A stretch of DNA of 64,000 nt from Fusobacterium sp. Its GTDB lineage: Bacteria > Fusobacteriota > Fusobacteriia > Fusobacteriales > Fusobacteriaceae. Below the pieces are notes generated by a model that was not told the DNA's origin, ran no database searches, and worked only from the letters and a program-made list of their open reading frames with translations. How positions within the stretch are numbered: position 1 is the stretch's first letter; each line of letters begins with the position of its first letter. This document shows, piece by piece, positions 7,552-16,273 of the stretch. The position numbers and the translations under genes were made by a program. The DNA is taken from assembly GCF_032477075.1 (NCBI RefSeq), contig NZ_JAWDXO010000008.1, forward strand, positions 27,864-91,863, in the 5' to 3' direction.

Positions 7552-8472
7552 TTATAGAAAAAATTCTGCCAGCATACACCTAACAGAACCTCCACCATAT
7601 CTTTCAATTGTAGGAATATCTGAATAAACTATTTCTGCTGATTTTTCTATTATTTTCCTTTGATCCTCTCTTAAAATATCATTAGCTGACTTAGACATTA
7701 CCAATATTTTATTTCCATCTTTTTTTCTAAGTTCAAGAGCATTTCCTAAAAAATGATTTGTCTGTTCTTCTGTTATCTCTATAAGTTCTTTTCCAGAATC
7801 CAATATAGATTTTCTTACTCTTACTTTTTCCTTTTCATCTTCTATTGAATCTAAGAATATAAGGACATATTCTTCTCCAATAGTCATCAAAACATTAGTA
7901 TGATATATAGGAACTTTTTTTCCATCTACAGTCTGTTTTCCAGAAAAACTTACAGGTTTATAATCCATAATTTCACAAAATTCTTTAAAAAGCTCCTCAT
8001 TTGTTCTTTTTGATAAACTTGCATATGCAATTTTATTTTTTCTATCCAGACACATACTCCCAGTTCCTTCAAGTATTCTCCCTGTTTTTTCATTTTCAGT
8101 AAGATCTATTATTTTTAATGCCTCTTTATCTTTTACAAAGTCTAAAACTTTAGAAGTCCTTTCTAGTCTCCTATTTTCTGCATACATAGGATATAGTATC
8201 AATGTTCCATTTTTATGTGTACTAAACCAGTTATTAGGAAAAATACTGTCAGGTGTATGAGGCTCCTTAGTATCTTGTATAACTAATACTTCTATAGTTT
8301 TTTCTCTCAATTTTTCTGCTAAAGCATCAAATTCAATCACTGCTTTTTTTTGAAGTTCTTTATCATCTTTATAATCATTTTTTTGATAAAGGTTATCTTT
8401 AGCTGTTTCACAGTTATAGGTAAATGCTGCTGGTCTAACCATTAAAACCCTATTTGTTAAAAAATTTTTCAA
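7552..8472 (-). CDS. ctlX: CtlX-type citrulline/arginine-handling hydrolase (amidinotransferase superfamily)
   Basis: A 306-residue member of the arginine deiminase / amidinotransferase fold. Family landmarks are VRPAAFTYN near the N-terminus, PDSIFPNNWFSTH (about 74-86), EGTGSMCLDR with the acidic active-site residue, the catalytic His in YHTNVLM (about 191), and the nucleophilic Cys299 in GGGSVRCMLAE. This matches the citrulline utilisation hydrolase CtlX better than true arginine deiminase (which is longer) or dimethylargininase. The exact substrate cannot be read from sequence. It has no operon partner: a terminator lies behind it and a palindromic element lies upstream. Confidence 0.82.
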   Translation of the reverse strand: MKNFLTNRVLMVRPAAFTYNCETAKDNLYQKNDYKDDKELQKKAVIEFDALAEKLREKTIEVLVIQDTKEPHTPDSIFPNNWFSTHKNGTLILYPMYAENRRLERTSKVLDFVKDKEALKIIDLTENEKTGRILEGTGSMCLDRKNKIAYASLSKRTNEELFKEFCEIMDYKPVSFSGKQTVDGKKVPIYHTNVLMTIGEEYVLIFLDSIEDEKEKVRVRKSILDSGKELIEITEEQTNHFLGNALELRKKDGNKILVMSKSANDILREDQRKIIEKSAEIVYSDIPTIERYGGGSVRCMLAEFFL

Positions 8473-8572
8473 TTTTTTATCCTCCTTATATAATAAATTT
8501 TATACCTATGCAGATAAATTTTAACACTGTTTCTATAATTATTTCCACTTTATTATTTCAATAAAAAAAGAA

Positions 8573-8642
8573 AGATGTTCATAAACTAAAATAAATTTCT
8601 AAAATTTTCAATATTTCAAAATTTTATTAGTTTTTTACATCT
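8573..8642. terminator. Nested-palindrome element behind the VWA gene
   Basis: Outer arms AGATGT (8573-8578) / ACATCT (8637-8642) enclose an A/T-rich inner inverted repeat starting AAACTAA (8584) and ending TTAGTTT (8633), with the core AAATTTCTAAAATT. It starts 15 bases after the stop of the minus-strand VWA gene and probably terminates it. Its core resembles the elements at 32209 and 33192. Confidence 0.6.
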
Positions 8643-8656
8643 CTCTAATTTTTATA

Positions 8657-9787
8657 CTATTTTATTTGTTTTTTAAGGACTTCTGATACAGCAGAATCAA
8701 ATTCACTCTTACCTGCTGTTCCTTTTCTTTCTTGTTCTAATATATATTCTTCCCTTTCTTTTGAAACTTTTATTATTTCTTCTCTTATCTTCTTACGAGT
8801 ATCTATAATACTTTGAATATAACCTTCTCTTGCTTCTAGAGACATTTTCTGCATATTTTCAGGAAGTTCGTTAGCTTTGATATCTTTTAAAGAAACCTCA
8901 TCATTTTCTACTGCCTGTACTAAATCTTCTTTAGAATAACTATATTTATTTATTGCTTTATTTATTGCTCTTGAAGCTTTTGCTTCTACTGGTGCTGCTT
9001 CTACAGAATGTTTTTCTGAATCAAATTTTTTCACAGCTTCAGTTCTTACTTCTGTACTACCATATGTTATATATGTTTTATCAATTCTTTTATTTAATTC
9101 ATAAAGTTTATCATCATAAGGAGTTGTTACAACTTTTACCCCTCCATCTCCAGATATATGGAAATATTCTCCTCCACCAAATTGTGCTATTGCTTTCCAA
9201 TAACGATCTGTATTTGGCATATTTCCACATTGAATAGTATTTATAATAATTCCTTTGCTTTTAGCTTTTTTTGCAGTAACACCAGTATCAGGAGAATCAT
9301 TATAATCATCATGAGGAGGTGCATCTCCCACTAGAAATATTATCTGTGATAAGTTTTCTCTAGGTGCTGACCACTGGATTACTTCCAAGCTCTCATGAAG
9401 TGCTTTTCTTACATCTTCAGGATCATCTCCACCACCTTGAGCTTTATATTCCATTAATACACTATATATCTCATCTAAATTTTCATTAAGCTGTGTAACC
9501 TTAGTCACATAAACATCTCCACGATCTCGATAAGCTACTAAGCCAATTTTTACTTTTGAATCTTTGTGAGTTTGCATTACCTCATTCACTATGCTCCATA
9601 TTTTAGTTTTAGCACCTTGAATAAGTCCTCCCATCGATCCAGTAGTATCCAGTACAAATACAATTTCAACATCTTTTTCTTTTGCCTTTGTCTGTTCAAC
9701 TGCTGTTGTTTCTGGTTTTGACTCTGTTGCAAATACTGCTGCTACAGAAAAAATAAAAACCATTAGTAATGATAAAGCTTTTTTCAT
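8657..9787 (-). CDS. Secreted von Willebrand factor A domain protein
   Basis: 376 residues with a clear signal peptide (ending in AAVFA before TES), so exported to the periplasm or outer surface. Residues about 40-235 are a VWA domain: the MIDAS metal site begins with DTTGSMG (about 47-53), and the later conserved positions are in DDPEDVRKALHESL and FLVGDAPPHDD. The C-terminal 140 residues are lysine- and glutamate-rich helices (KKIREEIIKVSKEREEYILEQE) and may form a coiled coil. VWA domains bind protein ligands through Mg2+; the partner is unknown. The gene appears to be transcribed alone, with a palindromic terminator behind. Confidence 0.85.
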   Translation of the reverse strand: MKKALSLLMVFIFSVAAVFATESKPETTAVEQTKAKEKDVEIVFVLDTTGSMGGLIQGAKTKIWSIVNEVMQTHKDSKVKIGLVAYRDRGDVYVTKVTQLNENLDEIYSVLMEYKAQGGGDDPEDVRKALHESLEVIQWSAPRENLSQIIFLVGDAPPHDDYNDSPDTGVTAKKAKSKGIIINTIQCGNMPNTDRYWKAIAQFGGGEYFHISGDGGVKVVTTPYDDKLYELNKRIDKTYITYGSTEVRTEAVKKFDSEKHSVEAAPVEAKASRAINKAINKYSYSKEDLVQAVENDEVSLKDIKANELPENMQKMSLEAREGYIQSIIDTRKKIREEIIKVSKEREEYILEQERKGTAGKSEFDSAVSEVLKKQIK

Positions 9788-9825
9788 AAACTCCTCCTAG
9801 TTAACTTGTTTTTAGTATATAAAGT

Positions 9826-10296
9826 CTAATAATAATACCCATAAATTATATAGTAGAAAAATGCATCAATGACATAAACTGAAAGAAATACATATCCTGC
9901 AAGCATTATCAGAGATAAAAGTACTCCTATCCCACCATCTAAACATTTTTCTTTTCCAGCCAATATATCTTTTTTTACTTGTAAAAAATACCAATAATTT
10001 CCAAAGGTTCCTAGAATCACACTGGCTACTAGCCCAGATATTCTTGTTAAGTCAATCCTTAAAAAAATCATAAGTATATCTGTAAGAATAAAAGCTATAA
10101 TGAGATACATTATAATTTTATACATTCCTCTATATCCTAACCATATCATTCCTAAAAAAAGAGCTGCTGGATTGAATTTTTTCCCTTCTCTCCATATTCC
10201 CATATAATAATCTGCTTTCTTTCCTACATATACCTTTATTTGTTCCTCATTTTCATCTATAAATTTAAGTTCTTCATCTTTCAATTTCCATGACAT
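9826..10296 (-). CDS. DUF2628 family membrane protein
   Basis: 156 residues. The soluble N-terminus (WKLKDEELKFIDENEEQIKVYVGKK) is followed by the family motif in which a hydrophobic patch packs against aromatic residues (FNPAALFLGMIWLGYRGMY). Three or four membrane spans then run to the tyrosine-rich end. This matches DUF2628, small membrane proteins of unknown role. I set the start at the ATG at 10296 because AGGAG lies 8 bases upstream. An in-frame GTG at 10305 overlaps that ribosome site and is unlikely to be used. No operon partner is evident. Confidence 0.75.
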   Translation of the reverse strand: MSWKLKDEELKFIDENEEQIKVYVGKKADYYMGIWREGKKFNPAALFLGMIWLGYRGMYKIIMYLIIAFILTDILMIFLRIDLTRISGLVASVILGTFGNYWYFLQVKKDILAGKEKCLDGGIGVLLSLIMLAGYVFLSVYVIDAFFYYIIYGYYY

Positions 10297-10454
10297 ATAT
10301 CCCACTCCTGTTCTTTTTAATTAAATTGTAGCATAGACAGAAAAATATCTCTACATATTAATAGTTGCTTTTTTTATTGAAAACTGCTAATTGCAGTTGC
10401 TTTAATTTTCATTTAATTTCATTAAATCTAATTTTTTAGCTGTATATTTTTCAT

Positions 10455-10484
10455 AAAAAAAGCAGACCAAAAAAGATCTGCTTT
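10455..10484 (-). terminator. Terminator of glutathione peroxidase
   Basis: AAAGCAGA / TCTGCTTT (10459-10466 / 10477-10484) form a stem followed on the minus strand by seven T residues, 16 bases behind the gene. Confidence 0.85.
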
Positions 10485-10499
10485 AAATAAATATTTTAA

Positions 10500-11039
10500 T
10501 TATTTCAATATTGCTCTTGCTACCTCTCCATCTATCTCATCAGGTGTCACAGTAGGAGAAAATCTTCCAATTATCTCTCCATCTTTTCCTATAAGAAATT
10601 TAGTAAAATTCCATTTTATTTCTTTACCTAATAATGTTTGTCCTAATTTTTCAAGTTTTTCTTTAAAAGAATCTGTTTCTCTATTTTTTATCTCTTCATT
10701 TGCTCTGTCTTTTAAATATATATATAAAGGATCTGCATCTTTTCCATTTACATCTATCTTAGCAAATGTCTTAAATTTAGTTCCATATTTTAATTGACAA
10801 AATTCAGCTATCTCTTTACTACTTTCTGGTGCCTGTTTCAAGAATTGATTACTTGGAAAATCTAATATTTCAAATCCTTTATCACGATATTTTTCATAGA
10901 GTTTTTCAAGTCCTTCATATTGAGATGTAAGTCCACATCTTGTAGCAGTATTTACTATGAGCAATACTTTTCCTCTATATTTTTCCAATGTTTCTTCTGT
11001 TCCATCTACATTTTTAACTTTAAAATCATAAATAGTCAT
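10500..11039 (-). CDS. Glutathione peroxidase family protein (thiol peroxidase)
   Basis: 179 residues of the glutathione peroxidase family in its bacterial BtuE/GpoA form. The catalytic cysteine (Cys35, where animal enzymes have selenocysteine) is in NTATRCGLT. The FPSNQF motif carries the conserved Gln, and WNFTKFLIGKDG carries the Trp-Asn pair that completes the active site. Such enzymes reduce peroxides, usually with thioredoxin rather than glutathione in anaerobes, which is family knowledge. Here it would protect an anaerobe from peroxide stress. It has a separate terminator and no operon partner. Confidence 0.92.
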   Translation of the reverse strand: MTIYDFKVKNVDGTEETLEKYRGKVLLIVNTATRCGLTSQYEGLEKLYEKYRDKGFEILDFPSNQFLKQAPESSKEIAEFCQLKYGTKFKTFAKIDVNGKDADPLYIYLKDRANEEIKNRETDSFKEKLEKLGQTLLGKEIKWNFTKFLIGKDGEIIGRFSPTVTPDEIDGEVARAILK

Positions 11040-11121
11040 TTTAGTACCACCTCTCTAAATTTTTTATGTCTCATATATATTATTCAAGCAGTTTCTAAAA
11101 TTCTTTTTTTCTTTGATATTT

Positions 11122-12126
11122 TTAATTTTTATTATTTTCTTGTACTATCTTATTTATGATTTTTCCATTTTTATAATGCTCATATACAAATTCATCATCA
11201 GCTGTATTCCAAGTAACTTTCAGCTCTAAATTTTTATTAATATCATAGTTATACTCTTCACCATATTTAGAATCATCATCTTTGAATGTTATTTTATTTA
11301 TAATCCTTCCATCTGAATGATACATTTCCCAAATTCCTTCTTTTTTTCCATGAACATATATCCCTTTTTCCTGTATCTGTCCATTTGGATGATAACTTAT
11401 ACTATCTCCATTTTCAAACCCATCCATATAGTTAAGTTCTTTAGCTATTTTTCCATTTGAATAATATTCTGCTGAATATCCCTCAGCCTTTCCATTTAAA
11501 TATGTTGTTTCTCCCATAAGACTTCCATCTTCATAGTATTCTCTTCCTTTTCCTTGAGCTCTTCCCTTTTTAAAAGTGCCTTTCACCTTCAGCTGTCCAT
11601 TCATATAATATTGTTCAAATGTCCCTGAAAGTTTATCTTCTTTCCATTCTGTTATTTCCAAAAGACTTCCATCTGGATAATATGTAGTTCTTTTTCCTGT
11701 AAGTTTTCCATCTTCATATATAGAATCTTGATGAAGTTTTCCATCTTCTCCACAATAACATCTTACTATTCCATGTTTTTTTCCATTTTTAAACCCTATT
11801 TCCTTTTGAAGTTTCCCATTTTCATTAAATTCTACATATTTTCCATGCAAGGTCTCATTTTTATAAGAATATTCTGTTGATAATGTCCCATCTTCATAAT
11901 ACTTTTTTACCTTTCCATGTTTTTTTCCATCTTTAAATTTTTCTATTGCTGCTAATTTACCATTTGGATAAAAACTTTTCTTTGTTCCTGTAAAGGGCTT
12001 CTTATCTCCTATTCTATAGATTATTCCATTTCTTCTTTCTAGTTCTATATTTTCTGCTTTTTTTAGAAAACATCCTGTGAAGAATAAAAGCATTAACAAA
12101 GTACATGAAACCAATAATTTTTTCAT
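11122..12126 (-). CDS. Lipoprotein with MORN-like (YwqK-type) repeats
   Basis: 334 residues. The N-terminus is a lipoprotein signal with lipobox FTGC, so the mature protein is anchored by Cys19. The rest is a chain of about 11 repeats of 20-24 residues with the pattern YYxNGxL...F.xGKxxG (examples: FYPNGKL, YYEDGTL, YYPDGSL, YYMNGQL, YHPNGQI), the MORN_2 type repeat. Databases often label such proteins YwqK-family antitoxins, but nothing next to this gene looks like a matching toxin, so I treat the function as unknown. Surface-exposed binding or contact with other cells is possible. Confidence 0.85.
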   Translation of the reverse strand: MKKLLVSCTLLMLLFFTGCFLKKAENIELERRNGIIYRIGDKKPFTGTKKSFYPNGKLAAIEKFKDGKKHGKVKKYYEDGTLSTEYSYKNETLHGKYVEFNENGKLQKEIGFKNGKKHGIVRCYCGEDGKLHQDSIYEDGKLTGKRTTYYPDGSLLEITEWKEDKLSGTFEQYYMNGQLKVKGTFKKGRAQGKGREYYEDGSLMGETTYLNGKAEGYSAEYYSNGKIAKELNYMDGFENGDSISYHPNGQIQEKGIYVHGKKEGIWEMYHSDGRIINKITFKDDDSKYGEEYNYDINKNLELKVTWNTADDEFVYEHYKNGKIINKIVQENNKN

Positions 12127-12174
12127 TATTTTCCCCTTTTATATAAGCATTCCTTAGCTGTAAAATTACTTTAA

Positions 12175-12867
12175 TTATTCTTTTATTGATTTTAGAGCTG
12201 CTCTTTCAGCATGTATTGCTGCTGTATCAAATAAAGGAATAATTGTATCTTTCTGTTGTACTAAAAGACCAATCTCTGTACAACCAAGTATAACTCCCTG
12301 TGCTCCTTTTTTTACTAATTTATCCATTACATCAAGAAATCTCTTTTTAGACAGTGGCAATATCTTTCCAAGACACAATTCTTCATAAATTACTCTATTT
12401 ACTTCCACTCTGTCTTCATCATCAGGAATTACAACTTCTATCCCTCTGTCTGTTAATTTATTTTTATAGAATTCCTGTTCCATAGTATATTTTGTTCCCA
12501 ATAGAGCAACTTTTTTTATTTCTTTTTTATCCAGTTCATCTGCTGTTGCCTCTGCTATATGAAGTATAGGAATATTAATATTTCTCTGAATATCTGGAGC
12601 TATTTTATGCATTGTATTTGTACATATAACTACAAAATCTGCTCCTGCTTTTTCTAAGTTTTGTGCTGCTTCTGTTAAAATTTCTGCACTTTTATTCCAT
12701 TCACCTTTTGCCTGACATTCTTCTATTTCTTGAAAATCTACACTGAAAAGAACCAATTTTCCAGAATGAAGTCCTCCAAGTTTCTCTTTTATTGTTCTAT
12801 TAATTATTTCATAGTAAGTAACTGTACTTTCCCAGCTCATTCCACCAATCAAACCTATTGTTTTCAT
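12175..12867 (-). CDS. Aspartate/glutamate racemase family protein
   Basis: 230 residues of the Asp/Glu racemase superfamily, which uses two cysteines as acid and base to invert the alpha carbon. Both are present: Cys82 in VVICTNTMHK and Cys196 in GVILGCTEIG. The N-terminus IGLIGGMSWESTVTYYEIIN is typical of the YgeA/aspartate racemase subgroup rather than MurI glutamate racemase. The precise amino acid is not readable. It could supply D-amino acids for peptidoglycan or use them for catabolism. The gene stands alone with a GGAGG ribosome site. Confidence 0.88.
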   Translation of the reverse strand: MKTIGLIGGMSWESTVTYYEIINRTIKEKLGGLHSGKLVLFSVDFQEIEECQAKGEWNKSAEILTEAAQNLEKAGADFVVICTNTMHKIAPDIQRNINIPILHIAEATADELDKKEIKKVALLGTKYTMEQEFYKNKLTDRGIEVVIPDDEDRVEVNRVIYEELCLGKILPLSKKRFLDVMDKLVKKGAQGVILGCTEIGLLVQQKDTIIPLFDTAAIHAERAALKSIKE

Positions 12868-12985
12868 TCTATTCCTCCTTGTTTTTCAATACTTTCTTTA
12901 TATATTATATAATTATAAAAAAGATTTGTATATAAAAAACCATTTATAAGATCAATTTGTTTTTATTTATTTTTATATATAGATA

Positions 12986-12994
12986 TGTTATAAT
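12986..12994 (+). promoter_or_regulatory. Extended -10 promoter of the radical-SAM gene
   Basis: TGTTATAAT is a TG-extended perfect -10 box 61 bases upstream of the ATG at 13056. The -35 region is only T-rich. Confidence 0.5.
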
Positions 12995-13055
12995 TAAAAT
13001 AAAGTACCCATATTTTTTTAGTATTTTATTATAATATTAAATTAAAGGAGGTAAT

Positions 13056-13952
13056 ATGAGTCAATCATTTCAAAAGAATAATGCACACTACATAAAAGTA
13101 AAAGGAATTTTATCAGCTAAAAATGGAATGAACCTCTATCGTGGCTGTTCTCATGGCTGTATCTATTGTGATTCAAGAAGCACTTGTTATAGAATACTTC
13201 ATGACTTTGAAGACATTGAAATCAAAGAGAATGCTGTTGAATTATTAGAAGAAACGCTTAAACGCAGACGAAAAAAATGTATGATAGGTACTGGTTCTAT
13301 GACAGATCCTTATATTCCTCTTGAATTAAAAATTGAAAATGTCAAAAAAACACTGGATTTAATATATAAATATGGTTTCGGTTTTACTCTTATAACAAAA
13401 TCAGATATGATATTGAGAGATTTAGATTTATTGAAAAAAATAAATGAAAAAACAAAGTGTGTAGTTCAAGTCACTTTAACAACCTATGATGAAGATTTAT
13501 GTAAAAAAATTGAACCTAATGTGAGTACTACAAAAAAACGTTTTGAAGTATTAAAAAAATTAAGAGATGCAGGAATACCAACAGTTGTATGGCTCTGTCC
13601 TATCCTTCCTTTTATCAATGATACTTATGAAAATATCAATGGAATTCTAAATTATTGTATTGAAGCTAAAGTTTATGGAATTATATGTTTTGGAATTGGT
13701 ATGACGCTTCGAGAGGGGAGTAGAGAATATTTTTATCAGCAATTAGACAGATTATTTCCTCATATGAAAGAAAGATATATTCGTACTTTTGGAAATAAAT
13801 ATGAAATAATAAGTCCAAACAACAGGAAACTGATGGAATTATTCCATAAAAAATGTTCACAGCATGGAATTATAAATGATAATAAAAAAATATTTGAATA
13901 TCTCAGTACATTTGATGAAAAACATACTTTTTCTCAATTAAACTTATTTTAA
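13056..13952 (+). CDS. Radical SAM protein of the spore-photoproduct-lyase (SPL) family
   Basis: 298 residues. The [4Fe-4S]/SAM motif is CSHGCIYC (Cys31, Cys35, Cys38, spacing CX3CX2C) after NLYRG. The GTGSMTDPYIPLE segment is characteristic of the SPL-like / Rv2578c-type radical-SAM subgroup. True SPL repairs spore DNA photoproducts, but members in non-sporeformers have unknown substrates, so I do not assign DNA repair. An AAAGGAGG site 6 bases before the ATG fixes the start. It is followed by a long terminator shared with the convergent ABC operon. Confidence 0.85.
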   Translation: MSQSFQKNNAHYIKVKGILSAKNGMNLYRGCSHGCIYCDSRSTCYRILHDFEDIEIKENAVELLEETLKRRRKKCMIGTGSMTDPYIPLELKIENVKKTLDLIYKYGFGFTLITKSDMILRDLDLLKKINEKTKCVVQVTLTTYDEDLCKKIEPNVSTTKKRFEVLKKLRDAGIPTVVWLCPILPFINDTYENINGILNYCIEAKVYGIICFGIGMTLREGSREYFYQQLDRLFPHMKERYIRTFGNKYEIISPNNRKLMELFHKKCSQHGIINDNKKIFEYLSTFDEKHTFSQLNLF

Positions 13953-13964
13953 ATTATATAATAA

Positions 13965-14005
13965 AAAATGACTAAGAAGTTATAAAATAATTTCTTAGTC
14001 ATTTT
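13965..14005. terminator. Bidirectional terminator
   Basis: A 14-bp perfect stem (AAAATGACTAAGAA at 13965-13978, complement 13992-14005) between the plus-strand radical-SAM gene and the minus-strand ABC operon. Confidence 0.9.
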
Positions 14006-14037
14006 GATATTTTATTCTTATTGTATCTATTTTGGTT

Positions 14038-14784
14038 TTAAACTTTTATTCCGTCTAAAAAATACTTTCCATATTTACTACTGGGGTTTTTAAAAAATTC
14101 AACAGTTTCTCTTATCTCCTGAACTTCTCCTTTATATAAAAGAAGTACCCTATGGGAAATATTATATACAACTCCTAAATCATGAGAAATAAAAATAAAG
14201 GTAGTGTTATATTCTTTATTAAATTTCTTGATAAGATTTAATATCTGATTCTGTATTGAAAGATCTAGGGAAGCTACTGGTTCGTCACATACTACAAGCT
14301 TTGGTTTCATTATCATAGCAGCTCCAATGACTACCCTCTGCCTCTGTCCTCCACTTAATTCTGATGGATATTTTACTCCACATGTTTCTTCTAGTCCTAT
14401 CTCTTTAAGCATAGCTTTTACTCTTTCTTCTCTTTCTTTTTTATCTTTGACACCATTTACTTTCAATGGTTCTTCCAGTATCTTTCCTATTTTCATAGCA
14501 GGGTTTAAAGAACTGTATGGATCTTGAAATACCATCTGTACTTCTTTTTTTACCATTTCTTTAAGAGGACGTCCCATAAGCATTATATTCCCACTGCTCT
14601 CTTTTTCTATTCCTAAAAGTATCTTTCCAATAGTGGATTTACCTGCTCCTGACTGCCCAATAATTGAAAATATTTCTCCTTCTTTTACATCAAAAGTTAC
14701 ATCTTTCAATATCTGCTTTTTCTCTTTGGAAAAAAGATTTCTTGAACTATAATATTTATTTAGATTCCTTACCTCTAAAAACAT
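14038..14784 (-). CDS. ABC transporter ATP-binding protein, second ATPase (NikE/OppF type)
   Basis: 248-residue ABC ATPase. Walker A is GQSGAGKST (about 42-50), the signature LSGGQRQRVVIG, Walker B LVVCDEPVASLD, and the H-loop HDLG. At 248 residues it lacks the C-terminal metal-binding extension of long OppD/OppF proteins, so it is closer in size to NikE. It starts 1 base after the preceding ATPase gene ends and is the last gene of a five-gene importer operon; a bidirectional terminator follows. It would energise uptake together with the ATPase encoded at 14786. Confidence 0.9.
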   Translation of the reverse strand: MFLEVRNLNKYYSSRNLFSKEKKQILKDVTFDVKEGEIFSIIGQSGAGKSTIGKILLGIEKESSGNIMLMGRPLKEMVKKEVQMVFQDPYSSLNPAMKIGKILEEPLKVNGVKDKKEREERVKAMLKEIGLEETCGVKYPSELSGGQRQRVVIGAAMIMKPKLVVCDEPVASLDLSIQNQILNLIKKFNKEYNTTFIFISHDLGVVYNISHRVLLLYKGEVQEIRETVEFFKNPSSKYGKYFLDGIKV

Positions 14785-14785
14785 C

Positions 14786-15514
14786 TTATTCTCCTCTTGT
14801 CCACAGAGTTTTTGAAAAATTTATAAGCTTTTTTACATAATGGTGTTCTTGATGCCTAAATATTCCCTCACAGCTGTTTTCTTCTACAATATTTCCTTTG
14901 TACATAACACAAGCTCTGTCTGCAAAGTTTTTTATAGAATCTAAATCATGTGAAATAAAAAGTATAGATATTCCAAGTTCTTTTCTTATATTCTTAAAAA
15001 GAGCTAATACTTCCCTTTTTGTTCTCATATCTAAAGCAGTAGTTACTTCATCTGCTATCAATACCTCTGGTTTTCCTATTAATGCTCCTGCTATAACAAC
15101 CCTTTGTCTTTCTCCTCCACTTGTTTCATGAGGATATTTTTTTAAAAATTTATCAATTTCTTTTATTCCAACTTTTTCTAAAAGAGCTGTTACTTCCTCT
15201 TTCCATTTCCCATTATTTCCATAGTGTGATTCATAAAGTCTTCTTAATTGACTCCCTATCTTTATCGTTGGATTTAATGATATAAAGGCATTTTGAAAAA
15301 CTGCTCCTATTTTACAGTTTTTTTCAAACTTTTCAAAATGGATTATACTTCTCTCTGGAAGTATTCCCAATATAAATTTAGTGGTCAAAGTCTTTCCGCT
15401 TCCAGACTCTCCTACAAGAGCTACTATCTCGCCCTTTTCCATATGAAAACTCATATCTTTTAAAAGTACCTGTCCATCAATTTCCAGATTTAATTTTTCT
15501 ATATCTATTATCAT
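14786..15514 (-). CDS. ABC transporter ATP-binding protein, first ATPase (NikD/OppD type)
   Basis: 242-residue ABC ATPase of the Opp/Nik family: Walker A VGESGSGKTL (about 33-42), signature TSGGERQRVVIAG, Walker B VLIADEVTTALD, and the switch histidine in SHDLDS. Walker B has DEV instead of the usual DEP, a common variant in NikD-like subunits. The start overlaps the stop of the permease gene by one base, so translation is coupled. With the 14038 gene it forms the heterodimeric motor of the importer. Confidence 0.9.
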   Translation of the reverse strand: MIIDIEKLNLEIDGQVLLKDMSFHMEKGEIVALVGESGSGKTLTTKFILGILPERSIIHFEKFEKNCKIGAVFQNAFISLNPTIKIGSQLRRLYESHYGNNGKWKEEVTALLEKVGIKEIDKFLKKYPHETSGGERQRVVIAGALIGKPEVLIADEVTTALDMRTKREVLALFKNIRKELGISILFISHDLDSIKNFADRACVMYKGNIVEENSCEGIFRHQEHHYVKKLINFSKTLWTRGE

Positions 15515-16272
15515 TAGAATCTTTTTCCTCTCTTTTCAAGTTTATTCATCTGATAAACTGTGAATATTATAGCAAGTCCCGGAGCTATAGTAAACCATGG
15601 GGCTGATAAAAAATATGACTGTGACTGATTTAAAATATTTCCCCATGTAGGATATGGAGGTTGTATCCCCAATCCAAGATATCCCAACCCTGCCTCTGTT
15701 AATATTGCTCCTGCAAATCCAGTTGTAAAACTGATAAGAACAGATTTCATTATATTAGGAAGTATATGATAGAAAATTATTCTTAAATCTGATACTCCAT
15801 ATGTTTTAGCTGCTACTACATATTCCATATTTCTCTCTTTTTTCACAAGTCCTCTTACCATATTTACACATCTTGGAAGGTAAATAAGAAAAATTGCTAC
15901 TATCATTGACATAAATCCTGTCTTTAAAATTATTATTACTCCAAGAGCTATTAATATTGAAGGAATAGCTATTATTACCTCTATAAAAGATGTAATAACA
16001 GAATCTAAAGTTTTTCCATAATAACCTGCTATACTTCCTATCATTGTTCCTGCAATTACAGAAAGTGCCACAGAAACAGAAGCTATAAGGAGAGTATAAA
16101 AAGACCCAAGCACAAGCCTGCTGAAAATATCCCTTCCTAAATTATCACACCCTAATAAATTTTTTAAACTTGGACCTGCAAGTATCATATCATTATTCAT
16201 AGCATAAGGATTCTGATAAAAATATGCTGTTATTATTAAAAGGAGCATAAGTACAATGTATCTTTTTTTCAT
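15514..16272 (-). CDS. ABC transporter permease, second subunit (NikC/OppC type)
   Basis: 252 residues with about five or six membrane spans. The N-terminal region carries LLGCDNLGRDIFSRLVLGS, the hallmark of OppC/DppC/NikC permeases. The cytoplasmic coupling motif EAA is in EYVVAAKTYGVSDLRIIFYHILPN. It starts 1 base after the preceding permease ends. It forms the inner-membrane channel with the subunit at 16274. Confidence 0.92.
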   Translation of the reverse strand: MKKRYIVLMLLLIITAYFYQNPYAMNNDMILAGPSLKNLLGCDNLGRDIFSRLVLGSFYTLLIASVSVALSVIAGTMIGSIAGYYGKTLDSVITSFIEVIIAIPSILIALGVIIILKTGFMSMIVAIFLIYLPRCVNMVRGLVKKERNMEYVVAAKTYGVSDLRIIFYHILPNIMKSVLISFTTGFAGAILTEAGLGYLGLGIQPPYPTWGNILNQSQSYFLSAPWFTIAPGLAIIFTVYQMNKLEKRGKRF

Positions 16273-16273
16273 T

